A DNA stretch of 64,000 nt from Liolophura sinensis (GCF_032854445.1 NC_088295.1:67239058-67303057), one strand, 5' to 3'. Counted from the first letter of the stretch, positions 23,294 to 36,640 are shown. Made by a program: numbers and translations. The notes: generated from the letters alone by a model not told the origin.

Positions 23294-25978
23294 AAAAAAA
23301 CAGAATCACGCATTTGGCGGTGCCAAGTGGTCGTATCATATGCGTACGTTATGTATGTGTTTGATGTAGTTTCAAATGCTTGTTTCTTTATATGATAAAG
23401 AGGCACATTCCTAGGCCTCACTGTTAACGTGGCATACTGCCTCCTACACTTTTGTCTAATAATAGCCCAGGGTAAAGTTACACGTAAAACAAAAACAAGG
23501 TACATGTAGCATCTAACTTCATTTCACTTCCTGGGATGGTATTGTACACAAGGATTTACAAGAACTGGATGGAAAGTGTGTCGTAATTACTTTATTCTGA
23601 CACATCTCATTACGTAACGTGACACTTATGTAAACCGGTTTAACGGGATTATATTCTGCCGAGAGTAAACAGCTAGTATTGTCAAAACGTGACAATTACA
23701 GGAAAGTAAAAGCACTGTGAGTTTTTAAGGGCAAGGTCCGTATATGCATTAGCTTATGAATTGTCAAGAAAATCAGATTTTGCAATTTCTCAGTATATGA
23801 TTCATTTTGTACCTAAGTTACATGAATTACATTAATAACTATGTATAGTTTGAATCACAGGTAATCAATAACTCCACACGTGACTGTTGCTTAGCTTGTG
23901 TGATTCTTTGCAAGTTTAAGTTAGATCTCATAAGCCTTGTTAATATCCTTCTACAATGTAAATGCGACAAACGAAATAGACCATACAAGTGTCTCACAGA
24001 CTTGCAAACACTGCCGAAAAGGCTCAGTTAAGTTCATAAAGATAAGCAAGTATGAGCAAGCCACTCGTGCTGTAAGATAACAAACAACTTGCAATGATGG
24101 GCTGATCAAAGACGAAGTCATTACACGCAGATACCAAGGAGGCTTTACAGATGGCGCTGTGTTCTTGTGCAATCATTAACATAAACTACTAGCTTTAATC
24201 AAGGGGCGTTTCGTTGATGTATACATCTTGTCTTCACATGAATGTATAAACTTGAGATATTTTCTTTTAGAAAACAAAATAATCCAATTTTCTGCACTCA
24301 GGCAACCCTTCATTAAACACCTGCACGGACTGTGGTGGTATGCCTGAGTAAAGCGTATGCCGATCTCATCGCACTAAACTCACCAAAACGATGTGTCTAA
24401 GTAAAGTTCTCAAAGCACTGAACGCCTGAATTTAGCAACATGTGACGTACTCATCGAAGTGAACATCTGAACCGACCAAAGCGGAGTGTGTGAACGAAGC
24501 ATATGCCCATCTCATTATGCTGAACACCTAAAGCAATGTGTCTGAGCAAAGCCTATGACGTGATCCTTGGACATACGGTGGTTTAAGCGATTTTTTTTCT
24601 TACTGCGATCAGACTGATGAAAATCTCATTACGAACGACTGTAAATCCACAACTGACCGACAATGCTTCAAATGGACATTCATGTATTATGTGGCAAGAT
24701 CAGAATTTTATGTTTTCACTTACGATTTTTTATTGTCTTATGTATACAACTTTGTCGGACAGGTGAAGCAAGCAATATGTAGAACATCAAATAAGCCCAT
24801 GTATTTAACTGTCAACGAAAATAAAGTATGTGAAATGCCTTTTTTTCAGTAAATCGGTGAATGCAGATACACTCCATAAGACAAAAACACTGTAATATCA
24901 GACGCAAATCACAGGCCTACCTATTTATGTATCTCCAATGTATGATCTCCAAAAGTACATGCAAGACGTTGACTCCATACCTGTGTGACAATACCTTACA
25001 CATAATATGAACATTTTACATCCTTGAATGGTGTGTATGAATGTAAGAATTCGCCCATGAAATGCATTGTTAGATTCAAATAAATGTCATAAAATATAAT
25101 TGAAAATCATTTTACTTCATCCAAACAAACTTATGTATACCTTTCTATTCAAACGATTCGACGAAAAAATGAGCGAATTTGTGGTCAAATACAATAAATC
25201 AACCCACTTATGAACTTACACCAGTATTACTATACTTAACACGTCAACATAGAGTAGACAGAAGTAAATTAAGATTACTTAATATTTTTTTTCAGGAATC
25301 TCTAAAAGTATCTCCATTGTTATTATAGTCACATAAACCTGATACGATTCAGTGATATTGAAGCAATCTTGTTTTCCCACAAATTTTACCTGTTTATGAT
25401 GATTTCGTAAATTAGTCCTTCAAAATCTGCATACAGTAATTTTGTAGCAATATCAGAGGTGCATGTATAGTCCCTATGGCCAAAACATGGCCTATTTAAA
25501 CAAGTAAAACCTTTCGTTAACCGTTGGTTGCATGTAACCGGCTGGTATAAAGGACAACTCTTGTTGTTCTTTGGTACGAAGCACAGCAACAGCTCGCCAA
25601 ACTAAACAACAACCCGCGAAACAGATTTGAAGTAAAGAGCGAAGAACGGTCTTGGGGTCTTGACAAGCATATCATAGACTTCTCGCTGTGAGAGTTGCAT
25701 ACCCTGACATTGAGATGAAGCACAAGGGTGCTCTGTTTGGGCGCCAAGCCTGGGATGGTGACTAGAACAGCAAAGTTATCATGCTGCGAGGCATGTAGAT
25801 GTTAAACCGACAGTTATCTATATGCTACAGGTTTAGGTAGTGTAATGTAGGGAGACGGCTTTTACCAATTCTTCTTTTACTTAATAATATAAGCAAGGTC
25901 AAACCAGCATTGCTTTATTCAAAGAGAATACCAGATATGTGACCTTTATGTGGGAACGACTGATCTGTTCTCTTGTAG
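23294..25978. other. No recognised gene; weak degenerate repeat at 24310-24560
   Basis: AT-rich sequence. At 24310-24560 phrases such as GATGTGTCTAAGTAAAG and AATGTGTCTGAGCAAAG recur with a loose period, suggesting an old tandem repeat. A short plus-strand frame ending at TAG about 25768 looks protein-like but lacks a convincing acceptor. Confidence 0.35.
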
Positions 25979-26145
25979 CTGCTTCGTCTGCGAGTCACAA
26001 GACTTAGTACAAACCGACACGGGCCATCTCCTATACGGACTTGTGTTCTTCTGCGCAGTTTCCCGTTACCCCAGCGATGCCATGGAGAGTTCAAGGCGAA
26101 TTGCGTTAGGTTCAAGGGCGTGCTGATCCGGCTGTGGGCTGACAG
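25979..26145 (+). CDS. Candidate exon, frame uncertain
   Basis: A GC-richer segment sits between a strong acceptor (TGTTCTCTTGTAG, ending at 25978) and a donor (GACAG|GTGGGC). The frame beginning CTG CTT CGT is open throughout. A second frame is open for 48 codons to a TGA, and the minus strand is open too. The exon limits are more convincing than the reading frame. Family unknown. Confidence 0.35.
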
Positions 26146-28284
26146 GTGGGCTGATAGTCAGCGAAGATAAAGCAGTTCTTTACACTGTCTATATATCCGC
26201 GGTGAAAACAAACACTGCTTGTATGCTTGTACGTCTCCTTGTGCAGGTAACAGCCACAGCACGTCACAGACTAAACTCTGACTGGAATACAAGGATGTAA
26301 ACATCCATCTGAAGCGTACTCAGAAAAACTATAATAACAATAGAGATACTTTAAAAGCTTCACTTAGAGATTCCTAAATTATAACACTTACAGTGGATTT
26401 TTGAGTGCTATTTTGGGGGAGGGGACAGTTGAAGGGTCTTCTTTGTTTTTCTCCCCGGTATGTCATAAACATAGTTCTTATTGCAAAATTCATGTCGAAA
26501 AACCTTCAAAGCAACCCTCGTGCAGTAGGTCCAAAAACAATTTGTCACTAATTTCAGTACTTCCACATTGGCGTGAATTTTGAAACAGTGACGAATAATT
26601 ATAGTTAAAACGTCATCGCTTCACAGCTGGATATCCCAACATGTCTGTTACGTCAAACATTCTGCACAGTTAAACATAGAGTTTAGGAGTAAGAAAAGGA
26701 TCGAGCAAGTTATCTGAGGTATAATAGTTTGGCTGAAATGAGTGTTGTGATACATTACACTTAAAAATTGACAGTTTCATTAACTTTCCCATTATTTTGA
26801 CAGATTAGACTGCATAGACAGAAACTCATCCACTGTTCCTGCTGTTAGACGGTTATATCCTAAAGAGGGTTATAGACAGCGTGTGTCAGGGTATAACATA
26901 CTAAATCAAAAGGCAATTGCGCACAATGACAAACACCCAATGCATTCTCACTGCAGTTTATGTTACAGAAATTTTTCCTCCGACCATGGATCTCTTAGCG
27001 TGTCATCCATAAACCTCACGCAAAAAGGGAAGCACAATGCGGTTAAATGTTGCGTTCATCATTTCTATATTATTACTAAACATAAAACGTGTTTTGTCGA
27101 ATAGATTTTGAATATTACTATGTAATAGTACATGTATATTTTATTTTAAACTTTCGAAGGACTTCGCACAGCTCTTATCTTGATGGATAGAATGAATATG
27201 TACAAAAACTTGACAGAGATAACAGTATCAATGTTGAATATTTCCCCATGACTGATTACTTTGACATTGATTGTATCAAAGTAACATGTAATACCCAAAA
27301 CTTCTGACTTAAATTCAGTCTTACATAAAAGCACGCATTAGTGATCGCTTAGATTGTTGAACAAATTTCCTCGTCGTAGATTGTACCATAAGTGACATAA
27401 TACTAAAACAAAATGGTCGCTAAATGCGCCAGAGTCTCAACAAATTCTGCCAAGGGCAAAAGAGCTAATGCTATTCTCAGAAGCCCCAGTGTCTCGATGG
27501 GAATATCACAAACACTGCTTTTCCTTCCAATCTATACAAAAACACCTGTTTTCACTCGTGACTGGCTTGTAAATATAGTAAAATGTATGTCAGAATTGAC
27601 GGCGTTAAAGGTCATGCCATAAACTTCCATATATCTCCGCACCAGGGCGGTGAACAATTGAAGGTAATGATCCTGCCACGGTAACTTTAGAACTGTACTC
27701 ATAAATGTTACACTGTCGCGTAATTGTGTCAAAATCTGTCACTAACCCAGTGACTCTTCGTGGAGGAAGTCCTTAGGTATTCAAATCACAAACTGTTTGT
27801 CTGACACGCATGCGTATGTACCTAAACATAGGCGGATTCGCGTGATAAGTCAAACAGAGAGGAATTGTGACTAATAGTCTAAGATGGAGGCCATAAACTG
27901 GAATATTAGATGCTCGTCACTTCACAGCTTTCCTCTTGTCTATGTTGCATTTGTGAGGTAGATTTTGCGTTGGCTTTGTTTGTTTTCTCCTGTTTTCGAG
28001 AATGACAATTTTCCTACAAACTACAATTGCCGGTTGGCCTAATGCATTAATAAAACGTTTCATCACATGTTCTTATTAATTTAAATTCTTATATAAGATA
28101 AACAATGCCTTAACTATAACAGACTTCCATCAAGTTCTCCCTGTTCACCGTTACAAGAAACTGTCAACGACGCTCGAATGTCCATTTGCTCAGTTTAACG
28201 TTCGTTGAAGATCACTTGTCTTCCACTAATATGACAATAATTCTACGTCACAAGCAAGAAAGTTCGCATCTAACCTTTCAAAGG
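26146..28284. other. No recognised gene
   Basis: Frames at 27413-27622 (plus) and 27532-27732 (minus) overlap on opposite strands, and neither has good splice sites. No arrays or SINE cores. Confidence 0.35.
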
Positions 28285-28405
28285 ACAACGGTTTACCCCG
28301 GTATGTCCAGGGTTTCCTTCATCCATAAAACTTAACATCTTCGTATAAGTGGAAAATTCTTAAGGATGGCGTTAAATAACAATCGAAAATAAATAAATAA
28401 GTAAA
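28285..28405 (+). mobile_element. SINE family B tail fragment
   Basis: Contains GGACAACGGTTTACCCCGG, TTTCCTTCATCCATAAAAC and GGAAAATTCTTAAGGATGG followed by an AATAAATAAATAAG tail, as in 34440 and 30815. Confidence 0.6.
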
Positions 28406-29180
28406 CAAACCTGCTACTGTTCCTTCACTACTGCTTCCTTTCAGGTAACGCTTGGCTAAGGTTGTCAAATCTAGATTGATCTTGCCTTAGGTAGCACGTT
28501 ACATGCCGAACACAAAAGAGCAACTGTTTCTAATATCCAACTACTGTACAATGCTGACACCAACACTTACAGTACAATACGGTGATCTCCGTTTTCCCCT
28601 TGACTATTAAATTGCCTGACGAGTGTCAGCTATATATAGCACACAGTCCACACCATTCTAGACGATGATGAACCAGTGTGTATGCTGGGTTTTGGGGAAT
28701 AATTACAGTCTAATCTTAGATAAGGATGTCTGGAAACAAAACTGTCTCCTTTTTTTCATCCATGCACACACACCACTTTCAATTATACATGAATTATTTT
28801 GAGTTGATTAGAGTGCCTCAAACATTGTGGATGTATTTCTTATAGCTCATTATACTCTTCACCAATGAATGGGCTCGAAAGCAATTAACCGATCTATTAA
28901 GGTAAGCAACGTACGTTTATACCACACAATACCAATATTTTGTCTGTACATGGCTTGACATGTTAAAATCGCTTTCAACATTATTTCGTTCATATCGTAA
29001 CGGCGTTTCTTCATAGCAGGCCTCTCTCAATACAAACAAATTGATGGTACTGCCTCACTTAACACAGTGCCGAAGATACCGTACAGAATGACATCATCTG
29101 CCCTTCCAGCAATCATGATCATTACATAGCACACTGATTATTAATCTAAGATATCTACGATTCTTCACTTTCCTGGTGAG
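28406..29180. other. No recognised gene
   Basis: AT-rich, with no structure I could recognise. Confidence 0.4.
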
Positions 29181-29181
29181 G

Positions 29182-29404
29182 GGCCTCCGCGGCTCAGTTG
29201 ATAACCGCGCAATAGCTCAGAAGCCTCTCACCAGTGAGGTCGCTCTGAGTTCAAGTCCAGCTCATGCTGGCTTCCTCTTCGTCCGTACGTGGGAAGGTGT
29301 ACCAGCAACCTGCGGATGTAGTGGGTTTCCCCCGGGCTCTTCCTGGTTTCCTCCCACCATAATGCTGGTAAAGTGTACAACACCAATCAAATAAATAAAG
29401 AAAA
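29182..29404 (+). mobile_element. SINE family A, near-complete plus copy
   Basis: Head GGCCTCCGCGGCTCAGTTG, A-box region, GAGTTCAAGTCCAGCTCATG (B-box GTTCAAGTCC), GGTTTCCTCCCACCATAATG and a tail CACCAATCAAATAAATAAAG. About 40 bp before the tail are deleted. Predicted frames on both strands over it are SINE-derived. Confidence 0.85.
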
Positions 29405-29814
29405 ACAGGTTTGAAAAACCGGGCCTTGTAGTAAGCTTTCTTTTGAAAGACAAAATCTTGTATGCAACTGGCGATCACACTGATCATGCAGCCAAATGAT
29501 GTTACAAATAAACCCAAACTTTTGAGACTCTGACCCTGGCGACCAACATTGACTGGTGATAATGATGTAAATAAATGTCGAAAATTCAACAATATTTCAA
29601 TTTTCAGCGTTATGCACATTTTTTACTACCAGATTTTATATAAGACTGAATATCTAGAAAGCCGGGTATGTTAGACATGTAATGATCATAAACCCTCAAA
29701 AACATGGTGCAGGGTTCACCTTTCCACCGACCTCTGTCACTTTCCCACCTGTGATGCACACAAATGCACAAAATTATGTATTGATCTAAGACAAGTGGTT
29801 TTTAACGAACGTTA

Positions 29815-29990
29815 AACTGTATAAACCGCCACACTAGCGTTGTCGATAGCTCATTGTCAGGAAGTACACACGAGCAGTGGAAGTGTGGGAAACTATAAAT
29901 TCCCTGTCCAAGAACAGAATTGAAGCCCCGCCTTGTGTACCCCATAGACTGGAAGACAAGCGTCTTAACCGCTCGGCCACGACCTAGCTC
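29815..29990 (-). mobile_element. tRNA-Leu/Ser-like SINE head
   Basis: On the minus strand the sequence reads GTCGTGGCCGAGCGGTTAAG, then TCTTCCAGTCTATGGGG and GGGGCTTCAATTCTG. These resemble the A-box/D-arm and B-box of a long-variable-arm tRNA. The arms do not pair as in a real tRNA, so I call it a SINE head (family B-like). Confidence 0.55.
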
Positions 29991-30059
29991 CCTACATATC
30001 ATTAGACCACGGTTTTTATTCTCAACTTTCGTGACCGAGGTGAGACCCGGAACGTGAAA

Positions 30060-30118
30060 ACTTTGGAACACTGCTAACAACATCGGCCCACAGTTGCTAA
30101 CAACATCTGCCCACAGTT
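30060..30118. repeat. Two-copy 24-bp direct repeat
   Basis: GCTAACAACATC-GCCCACAGTT occurs twice in tandem with one difference. Confidence 0.8.
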
Positions 30119-30814
30119 CCACAGAAAGAAACGCGAACGTGTGTGTACCACTAACAACCGCGTTACATCACACGGCAGTAGATGGATCGTTTTACACACT
30201 TACCTAGATAGTCAGTGTCAGTAACATCAAAACAAGGATGCACTACACGTCATTAATCAACACACACGCTTGTTTGTAAACGACATACGATCTGTATTTC
30301 CTTCTTTCATGTTCCACAGTTGCGTTATAAGTAAACATTTTGTTGTTGTATCTTGCTTCATCTTTGTTTTGAATTCCTTCCTTTTTTATTCTTAGAAACC
30401 GTATACATATCAGATACAGCGCGTCTCAAAATAAGTCCGTCAGTATTAAACAAGGAGATGAGGTGAACTCAAAATACAAAGGCTCAATTGCATGTACTAA
30501 TTCGGAAACTATATTATACAGTGGCACACAAATAATGGATCATAAGTGTAAATTTTATACCTGTGTAGGGGTTTGCTCTAACGGTTACTTCAGCAGAACC
30601 ATGCCGTGCCATATCAATGGCCCCAAGTTTCTAATACAGGCAACTATATATGGTCTCGCTAAATATTGATATATAACGAGAATACACGAGATGTGAGTTC
30701 AATGCTGTCCTCGGATAGGGAATTTGTGGATTCACTCGATTTCATTGTTCTCGGATCCTTGGTGACAATAAGTGGATTACGACACCCGTATGGCCGTTTA
30801 CGTATTCAATATTG
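30119..30814. other. No recognised gene
   Basis: AT-rich, with short frames only and no repeats recognised. Confidence 0.4.
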
Positions 30815-30975
30815 TGTGCATATCTGTACGTCTCGTGTGGGAAAGTGCCGGGGAAAGTTCGTCTGTAACTGGCCATAGGTCAGTGGTTTACCCCGGGCAT
30901 TTTGGTTTCCACCCACAAATCTGACAACCATGGTGTAAGTGAAAAAAAAAATCAACACCAATCAAATAAATGGAT
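30815..30975 (+). mobile_element. SINE family B fragment
   Basis: Contains TGTGGGAAAGTGCCGGGGAA, GGTTTACCCCGGGCATTTTG, TTTCCACCCACAAATCTGAC and a CACCAATCAAATAAATGG tail. Confidence 0.65.
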
Positions 30976-31589
30976 AAATATAAGTGAATAATAACTCAGA
31001 TCTTAATAAAAGATTCGAACGACACATTTCCGCTGAGCTTCCGAGATTTGTTGTCTTTGTCTTCCATTGACATTGCAAATACTGATAGTTAGAAGACTGT
31101 CACTGTTGCAGTGATGTATTGAAGACCGGCAAACCAAAGATACTTTTTAAAGAATAACTTGGGGTTTTACGGTAGACAGCAGGCCATTTGCGCGGTAGTC
31201 CGCATGTTTACTATTCATATAGCAACCCAAAACTTGCCGGGTAAGAAACTCACGAGGTGTTCAGCAGCTGCTATACCTTTAATTGGACATCCGTCTTTTC
31301 CTAGTGATCAATTAAGGTAAAATATACCGTTAACAACACCTTAATTCTTTTCATGTGGGTAATATTCAATTACGACTATGGAAATGTACGCAAATTAATC
31401 CGAGTTAAAGTCTATGACCATTCAACGACTGTTTGTAGCTATATATATATATGTCTATATAACTTTATATGTATATAAATGCATGCTTTTGTCAAAACAC
31501 TTATTTATTAAATGCTTACAAAAACTCTTCAAGATTGGGTAAAACTAGATAAATCAAATCAATTACGGGACATGTTTTTTATACTATGC

Positions 31590-31649
<60 letters not shown>

Positions 31650-32962
31650 CTCTATGCACATATATAAACACCTTAACATACGTAAATACACAGGCTAAAG
31701 AGAGCGTGTATACAAATGCATATCGCCTTCATATAACAAGGCTAAAGTCGTTGAAATTAATATATTGGTATAAATAAGGCAAAGTAATACTCGATTGCTG
31801 AGCCTCTGGAAGCCTATATAAGCCATTGTGTATGTCTTCACATCGGAGCATGCGGGCTGGCGGGGTTTGATTTACGGTAATAGCTAACGTTATATATAGA
31901 ATTCCAGAAAGGCAAATCTGCACAGTATCTGATCTCCCGAGGAGGACCAGGGGTTGGCTTGTCACAAGAAAATTATGTATTCACTTAGGTAAACACAAAA
32001 TGACCACTCGGTATACTGCGGATGTACTTAACAAAAGCCAATGACTCAGCATCTGATAGTGCGTATGTACAGAAACAAGGTTTCAGCGATATCGCGTTCT
32101 CAAGGGCATGGTAAAAGCAAAGCTGACATAACGTAGATACTTACTGTAGGTCTGTCTGCCGCCAGGTATAAGCCAGGGTCAAAGTCTTTACTTTCTTGTC
32201 CTTGGTATATTTACGGTACAAAAAGGAAGCTCTCTGGTAATCACCATATACAGTGATCACTGTCACTCTGCTCTGGCCACTTCACACTTGCACAGTAGGT
32301 TAGGTGTGAGAATCCTGATCTGTGTCACTGAAGATCGAACCACTTCACCAAAACGGCCAGAAACAAAGTTTCAGCACAGCCGCTGTACTGCTTCAGATGC
32401 TCACTCGCGTCCGCACTTCAGCAGTCAGTCTTACCTATACACCCGCCAGCTGCCGCTAATCTCAATAACAAGCATGAGAGTGAGAAGTTATTTCGGGCCG
32501 TGCGCTTGTATATCTCGTCCAGTCATGTGACTCTACCGCCTTGCATGTACACGTAGGCTACATATGATTCAACTTGTGAACTCTGCTACAGTTTACGTAC
32601 TACTTTTTTTCACGTACCAAAATATTATGATTTATTTCGTAAACCATACCTGTTGGAAATAAACAAATTATGCGATTATGTGTGACCATGCAACCTCGTC
32701 CCTCTTCATAGCTTTCGTCTTTCCTTCTCATGGTCATACTGCCATATAAACAACAGTTCATTCACAGTAAAAAGTGCCTGTTTACACTAAGTTTACTTTT
32801 GATATATAAAACAGTTTTCAGTGCGTAAAACATACAACAAGAAACGATGTTTGTTGACATGCACGATGAGTGTAATATTACAAGAAAATATGGCGAATTT
32901 GAACAGCTTCGTGTGATACAGAAATGCTTACAGCCTGTAACTTCACACTGCAAAATGCTGGA
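30976..32962. other. Mostly featureless; (TA)28 tract and a GC-richer block at 32280-32530
   Basis: Contains the TA tract at 31591-31646. The 32280-32530 block is GC-richer; its minus strand has a strong donor (TATAG|GTAAGA) near 32430 but no open frame worth calling, so it might be a noncoding exon. Confidence 0.35.
31591..31646. repeat. (TA)28 microsatellite
   Basis: An uninterrupted TA dinucleotide tract of 56 bp. Confidence 0.98.
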
Positions 32963-33022
32963 ATGAATGATTATGGCTTAACGCCACATCGGCAATATTT
33001 CAGCCATATCGTGGCGAGAAAA
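32960..33022 (+). repeat. Short interspersed repeat family D, copy 1
   Basis: AATGAATGATTATGGCTTAA then CGCCACATCGGCAATATTTC and AGCCATATCGTGGCGAG. It matches 41886-41948 at all but about one or two positions. It resembles the SINE C core (CAGTCATATGACGACGA) in layout but not in sequence. Confidence 0.75.
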
Positions 33023-33150
33023 ATGCTGGAAAGTTGCATCACTATCTCTTTTGAAAGTGTAATGGAATTTTTGTTAAGAACCTTTACTCGATTCCTAACT
33101 ACTTGATCCATAAACTGAATAAAGCTACCTTCCGAAGCAGAGAAAGAAAC

Positions 33151-33695
33151 TGAATTATCTACCTGAAGATTCGTAAGGTTATACGCGACGGTACACCCCC
33201 TGAATTATCTACATAAAGATTCGTAAGGTGACTTATGCGCGACGGTACACCCCCTGAATTATCTACGTGAAGATTCGTAAGGTGACTTACACGCGACGGT
33301 ACAGCCCCTGAATTATCTACGTGAAGATTCGTAAGGTGACTTACACGCGACGGTACACCCCCTGAATTATCTACGTGAAGATTCGTAAGGTGACTTACAC
33401 GCGACGGTACACCCCCTGAATTATCTACGTGAAGATTCGTAAGGTGACTTACACGCGACGGTAGGCCTACACCCCCTGAATTATCTACGTGAAGATTCGT
33501 AAGGTGACTTATACGCGACGGTACACCCCTTGAATTATCTACGTGAAGTTCGTAAGGTGACTTATACGCGACGGTACACCCCCTGAATTATCTTTGTGAA
33601 GATTCGTAAGGTGACTTATACGCGACGGAACACCCCCTGAAGTACTTACGTGAAGATTCGTAAGGTGACTTATACGCGACGGTACATCCCCTTAA
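33151..33695. repeat. 54-bp minisatellite, ten copies
   Basis: Ten head-to-tail copies of CTGAATTATCTACGTGAAG, ATTCGTAAGGTGACTTACAC and GCGACGGTACACCCC. The period is exactly 54 bp in the middle, with one 6-bp insertion (GGCCTA, about 33463). Central copies are almost identical, so homogenisation or expansion is recent. Confidence 0.95.
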
Positions 33696-34439
33696 ACTGA
33701 GATGGGGTTACAAAGAACACGGAGTTAAAAGCTCACGGCTCAGCTTCACGATATTCCCTGAGTTCAGTAAATTGCTGAAGTGGGTAAATTTTGTGTAAGT
33801 CGGTCATGGAGCTAAAAAACTTAAGAAGTTTCGTGAAACCGGACGAGTCGCGTGACTTCAGGTTTGAAAGTTAGTAGGGCCCCTATATATGTACCGGTAT
33901 GTAGAATCGCTGATGTTGCGATGTGTAATCACCGGGACTAACGTTATGCCTGACTTCACCATTACTACAAACCTAATTAAGGGCTTTCGGTTGGATTATG
34001 TTTTATGTCACTCAAAAAATTAAAGAAAACTAGTGCATCATTGCATGGGATAAGTAGGCCTCTATTTATAAACGTAAATGAATACCATATGACAGTTTTA
34101 CAAGCATGCCAGATATAACTATTGATTGATCACATGAATGGCTGAATGATTGCTATCGTTTGATTATATAATTGATCCTTCAGGTAACTCAGTTATCATT
34201 TGAATAAATACATGTATATGTAGAAATATCATTTCTTCTTTCATCAGAGGATTTCAGTTACTAGGACACACGGGCTACAGACTCAATTTCGATCATGCAC
34301 GCGGAATTTGTGAATTCTTTCATTCTCACTCTTAGTGTATGGAGTTTAAGTGATAAGCAGCCAATAATGCATGGTCATGTGACCGGCTGTGCAGTTTAAT
34401 GGTTCTTGAGGACCACATGTTTTCCACTAATACGGTGTG
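33696..34439. other. No recognised gene
   Basis: AT-rich, with no exon, array or SINE core seen. Confidence 0.4.
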
Positions 34440-34565
34440 CATAACTGTATATCACACCTGAGAAAGTTCGTCAGTAACTTGCCAAAGGACAATGGTTTAC
34501 CCCGAGTAATACTGATCGCCAAGGTAAAAGTGAAAAATTCTTTAAACAACAATAAATAAATAAAA
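34440..34565 (+). mobile_element. SINE family B fragment
   Basis: Contains GAGAAAGTTCGTCAGTAACT, GGACAATGGTTTACCCCGAG, GTGAAAAATTCTTTAAACAA and an AATAAATAAATAAA tail. Confidence 0.65.
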
Positions 34566-34681
34566 GAATGAATGTAAATATATTTACATGTGTGTAAATA
34601 TCTATATAATGTAAATATCTTTAAAGTATATTTAATATTTGCACGCGCCAATAAAAGTGTTATTCAGGTAGTGAGAAAATG

Positions 34682-34708
34682 TATATATATATATATATAT
34701 ATATATAT
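34682..34708. repeat. (TA)n microsatellite
   Basis: An uninterrupted TA tract of 27 bp. Confidence 0.95.
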
Positions 34709-35049
34709 GTCTCGTTTATCATGTAAACCCAGGAGTAAATAACTGATATGATCATGATTCATCGCTGCAAAGACATGCGCACAGGAACATTACACAGTCA
34801 CCAATAACATCTCGATAGATAATTATTCTGGGGAAAAAAGGCGACTAATTACATCAATTACCTTCTCTGTTCAGATTGCAAATAAACCAGAAATAAGAAA
34901 ACAAAGGCGTCTTTTTCACTGTTACATACGCTACAGGGTCAACCAGTGTGACAACTCCCGATGAACATTTGTAGGCTTCCCTTAGAAATAGTTTATAGCT
35001 ATAGTCGGCAATCTGTGTAACGCTGCGTAACAGGGGACTTGGATACATC

Positions 35050-35280
35050 AGTTTTATTTATTTGAAAGGTGTTTTACACCGTACTCAATATCTCACGTAC
35101 TCGACGGCGGCCAGCTTTATGGTGGGAGAGCACGGGGGGAACCCACAACCATCCGCAGGCTACTGACAGACCCCACGTACGAGCGGAGAGGAAGCCAGCA
35201 TGAGCTAGACTTCAGCGCATTGTTGAGAGGCTCCTGGGTCTTGTGCTGCGCAGGCGTGCTTACCACCTCCATCAACGAGG
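35050..35280 (-). mobile_element. SINE family A, minus copy
   Basis: Inverted tail TTTTATTTATTTGAAAGGTG, TTTTACACCGTACTC, GGCGGCCAGCTTTATGGTGG, GGAAGCCAGCATGAGCTAGA and GAGAGGCTCCTGGGTC head. Confidence 0.85.
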
Positions 35281-36384
35281 TTATGCTTTTTCTGGCGTTA
35301 GTTTTGTCTGCCTGTTTGTCAGCATCATTACGAAGGATACGTTATGCAGAGATTTGGAAAAATATTTGTGCACAACTTCGCCATGTGCCGATCACTGGTT
35401 GTTCACATTTTGGTCGTGATTGCGAGCTAAATCCGGTTTCAGGATTTTTTTTTTAAAAACTGCCATTCAAAATTGCCAGACGGAACACGAATACTTGCTT
35501 TTCTTTGGCATTGCGATAGTGCCTAGCAGAGTATTGTCCCCTTGGTGGGACTCGTCTTGCGCTTTTGTACATTTAGTTGTGAAGGAGCTGTGCACTCGGC
35601 ACAGAAACTTCGCTGGTGCTATTAGACACAGCGTTATTCTGTCCGCGATCTATCGGTACCTTAACAATGCGATCGTAGGTTCGAATCCAGTTCTCGATGA
35701 TTCGGCTGCGCGTTCGAGTCATAAGGTTTCTCAGGTCATACTCCTTTCAGCTCTATACTTTCGCTTTCCTTCACGGCCACCACTAACACATTTTGTAAAG
35801 AAATCTTTAACAACGCCAAACACTAGGGTCACGGTGATGAGACAAGGAATTATGACAGAAAAAAATTCAAGTAATCAAACAAGCAAACAATTTATAGCAT
35901 GTAAATTGATTACTTACACAAAGCAAATCGATCTTTTTCATGGATGCAACTTCAGAATGAGCTGAAATTGTACTTAATTCTGTCAAACAGATGAAAGGGT
36001 ATGGATCATGTCACAAATCATTGTACAACGCAAACCATTTGATCATTTCTGTTAGCTGCTTCAAGAATTTAAAAGCTATATATAAATGTTAACTGTTTAG
36101 ACTATATATACAGATTTCGCTGTACCAATGTCCAAACCAGATATTTATGCGATAAAATGAAAAGAAAAAAAGGTTTAGACTCATTTATTAAAATGTCCCA
36201 AATAAGACAAATAATTATCTATTGCAATTTATGGGCAATTCTATTTTCCGCAGTGGGCAAAAAAACTGAGATGAAACTCCACGGTATCATATGACTTCTG
36301 AAACAGACCCTTGGGAGCACATCTGTTTATTGATCATAAATGCATACAATATCATTACAGACGTACAGCACAGAGAGCAAAGTG
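35281..36384. other. No confident gene; tRNA-like B-box at about 35678
   Basis: A 181-codon frame (35420-35965) covers a segment containing GGTTCGAATCC, a consensus pol III B-box. This suggests another decayed tRNA-derived repeat rather than protein. The frame starts next to a poly(T) run and has no domain. Confidence 0.35.
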
Positions 36385-36462
36385 AGATTCCTTCCAACAT
36401 AATGCTGGCCTGAAATATTTTCGGGTACGGCGTAAAACACCAATCAAATAAATAAATAAATG
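36385..36462 (+). mobile_element. SINE family A 3' fragment
   Basis: Only the last part remains: TTCCAACATAATGCTGGCC, GGTACGGCGTAAAACACC and AATCAAATAAATAAATAAA. Confidence 0.8.
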
Positions 36463-36470
36463 AAACAGAG

Positions 36471-36640
36471 AGTAAAACCAGAGCAGCGCCGACGGTGTGA
36501 TAGCTGGCAAATAGTCACATGTAACCGGTGAAATACGGCCTCTTGTAAATTTGCCTCAGTCAGGGTTTTATTCTAGCTGTTCATGTAAATGCTTAAACAG
36601 TAGCAAATTACACGCCACCTAGCGCCATGGCTTAAGAAGA
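36471..36640. repeat. Interspersed repeat family E, copy 3
   Basis: Colinear with 13385-13565 (CTGTTCATGTAAATGCTTAAA, AGTAGCAAATTACACGCC) and directly follows a SINE A fragment. Confidence 0.65.

Noticed and set aside
29251..29619. 122-codon minus-strand frame (and similar at 46154-46522)
   Set aside because: Most of each frame is antisense SINE A sequence.
29925..29990. Possible tRNA-Leu/Ser gene
   Set aside because: The acceptor and T arms do not pair, and the sequence continues into a SINE-like body.
33151..33695. Regular direct repeats that might suggest a CRISPR array
   Set aside because: The repeats are contiguous 54-bp units without unique spacers, in a eukaryotic genome.
35420..35965. 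181-codon plus-strand frame
   Set aside because: It has poor composition, begins beside a poly(T) run and crosses a tRNA-like B-box, with no domain or splice support.
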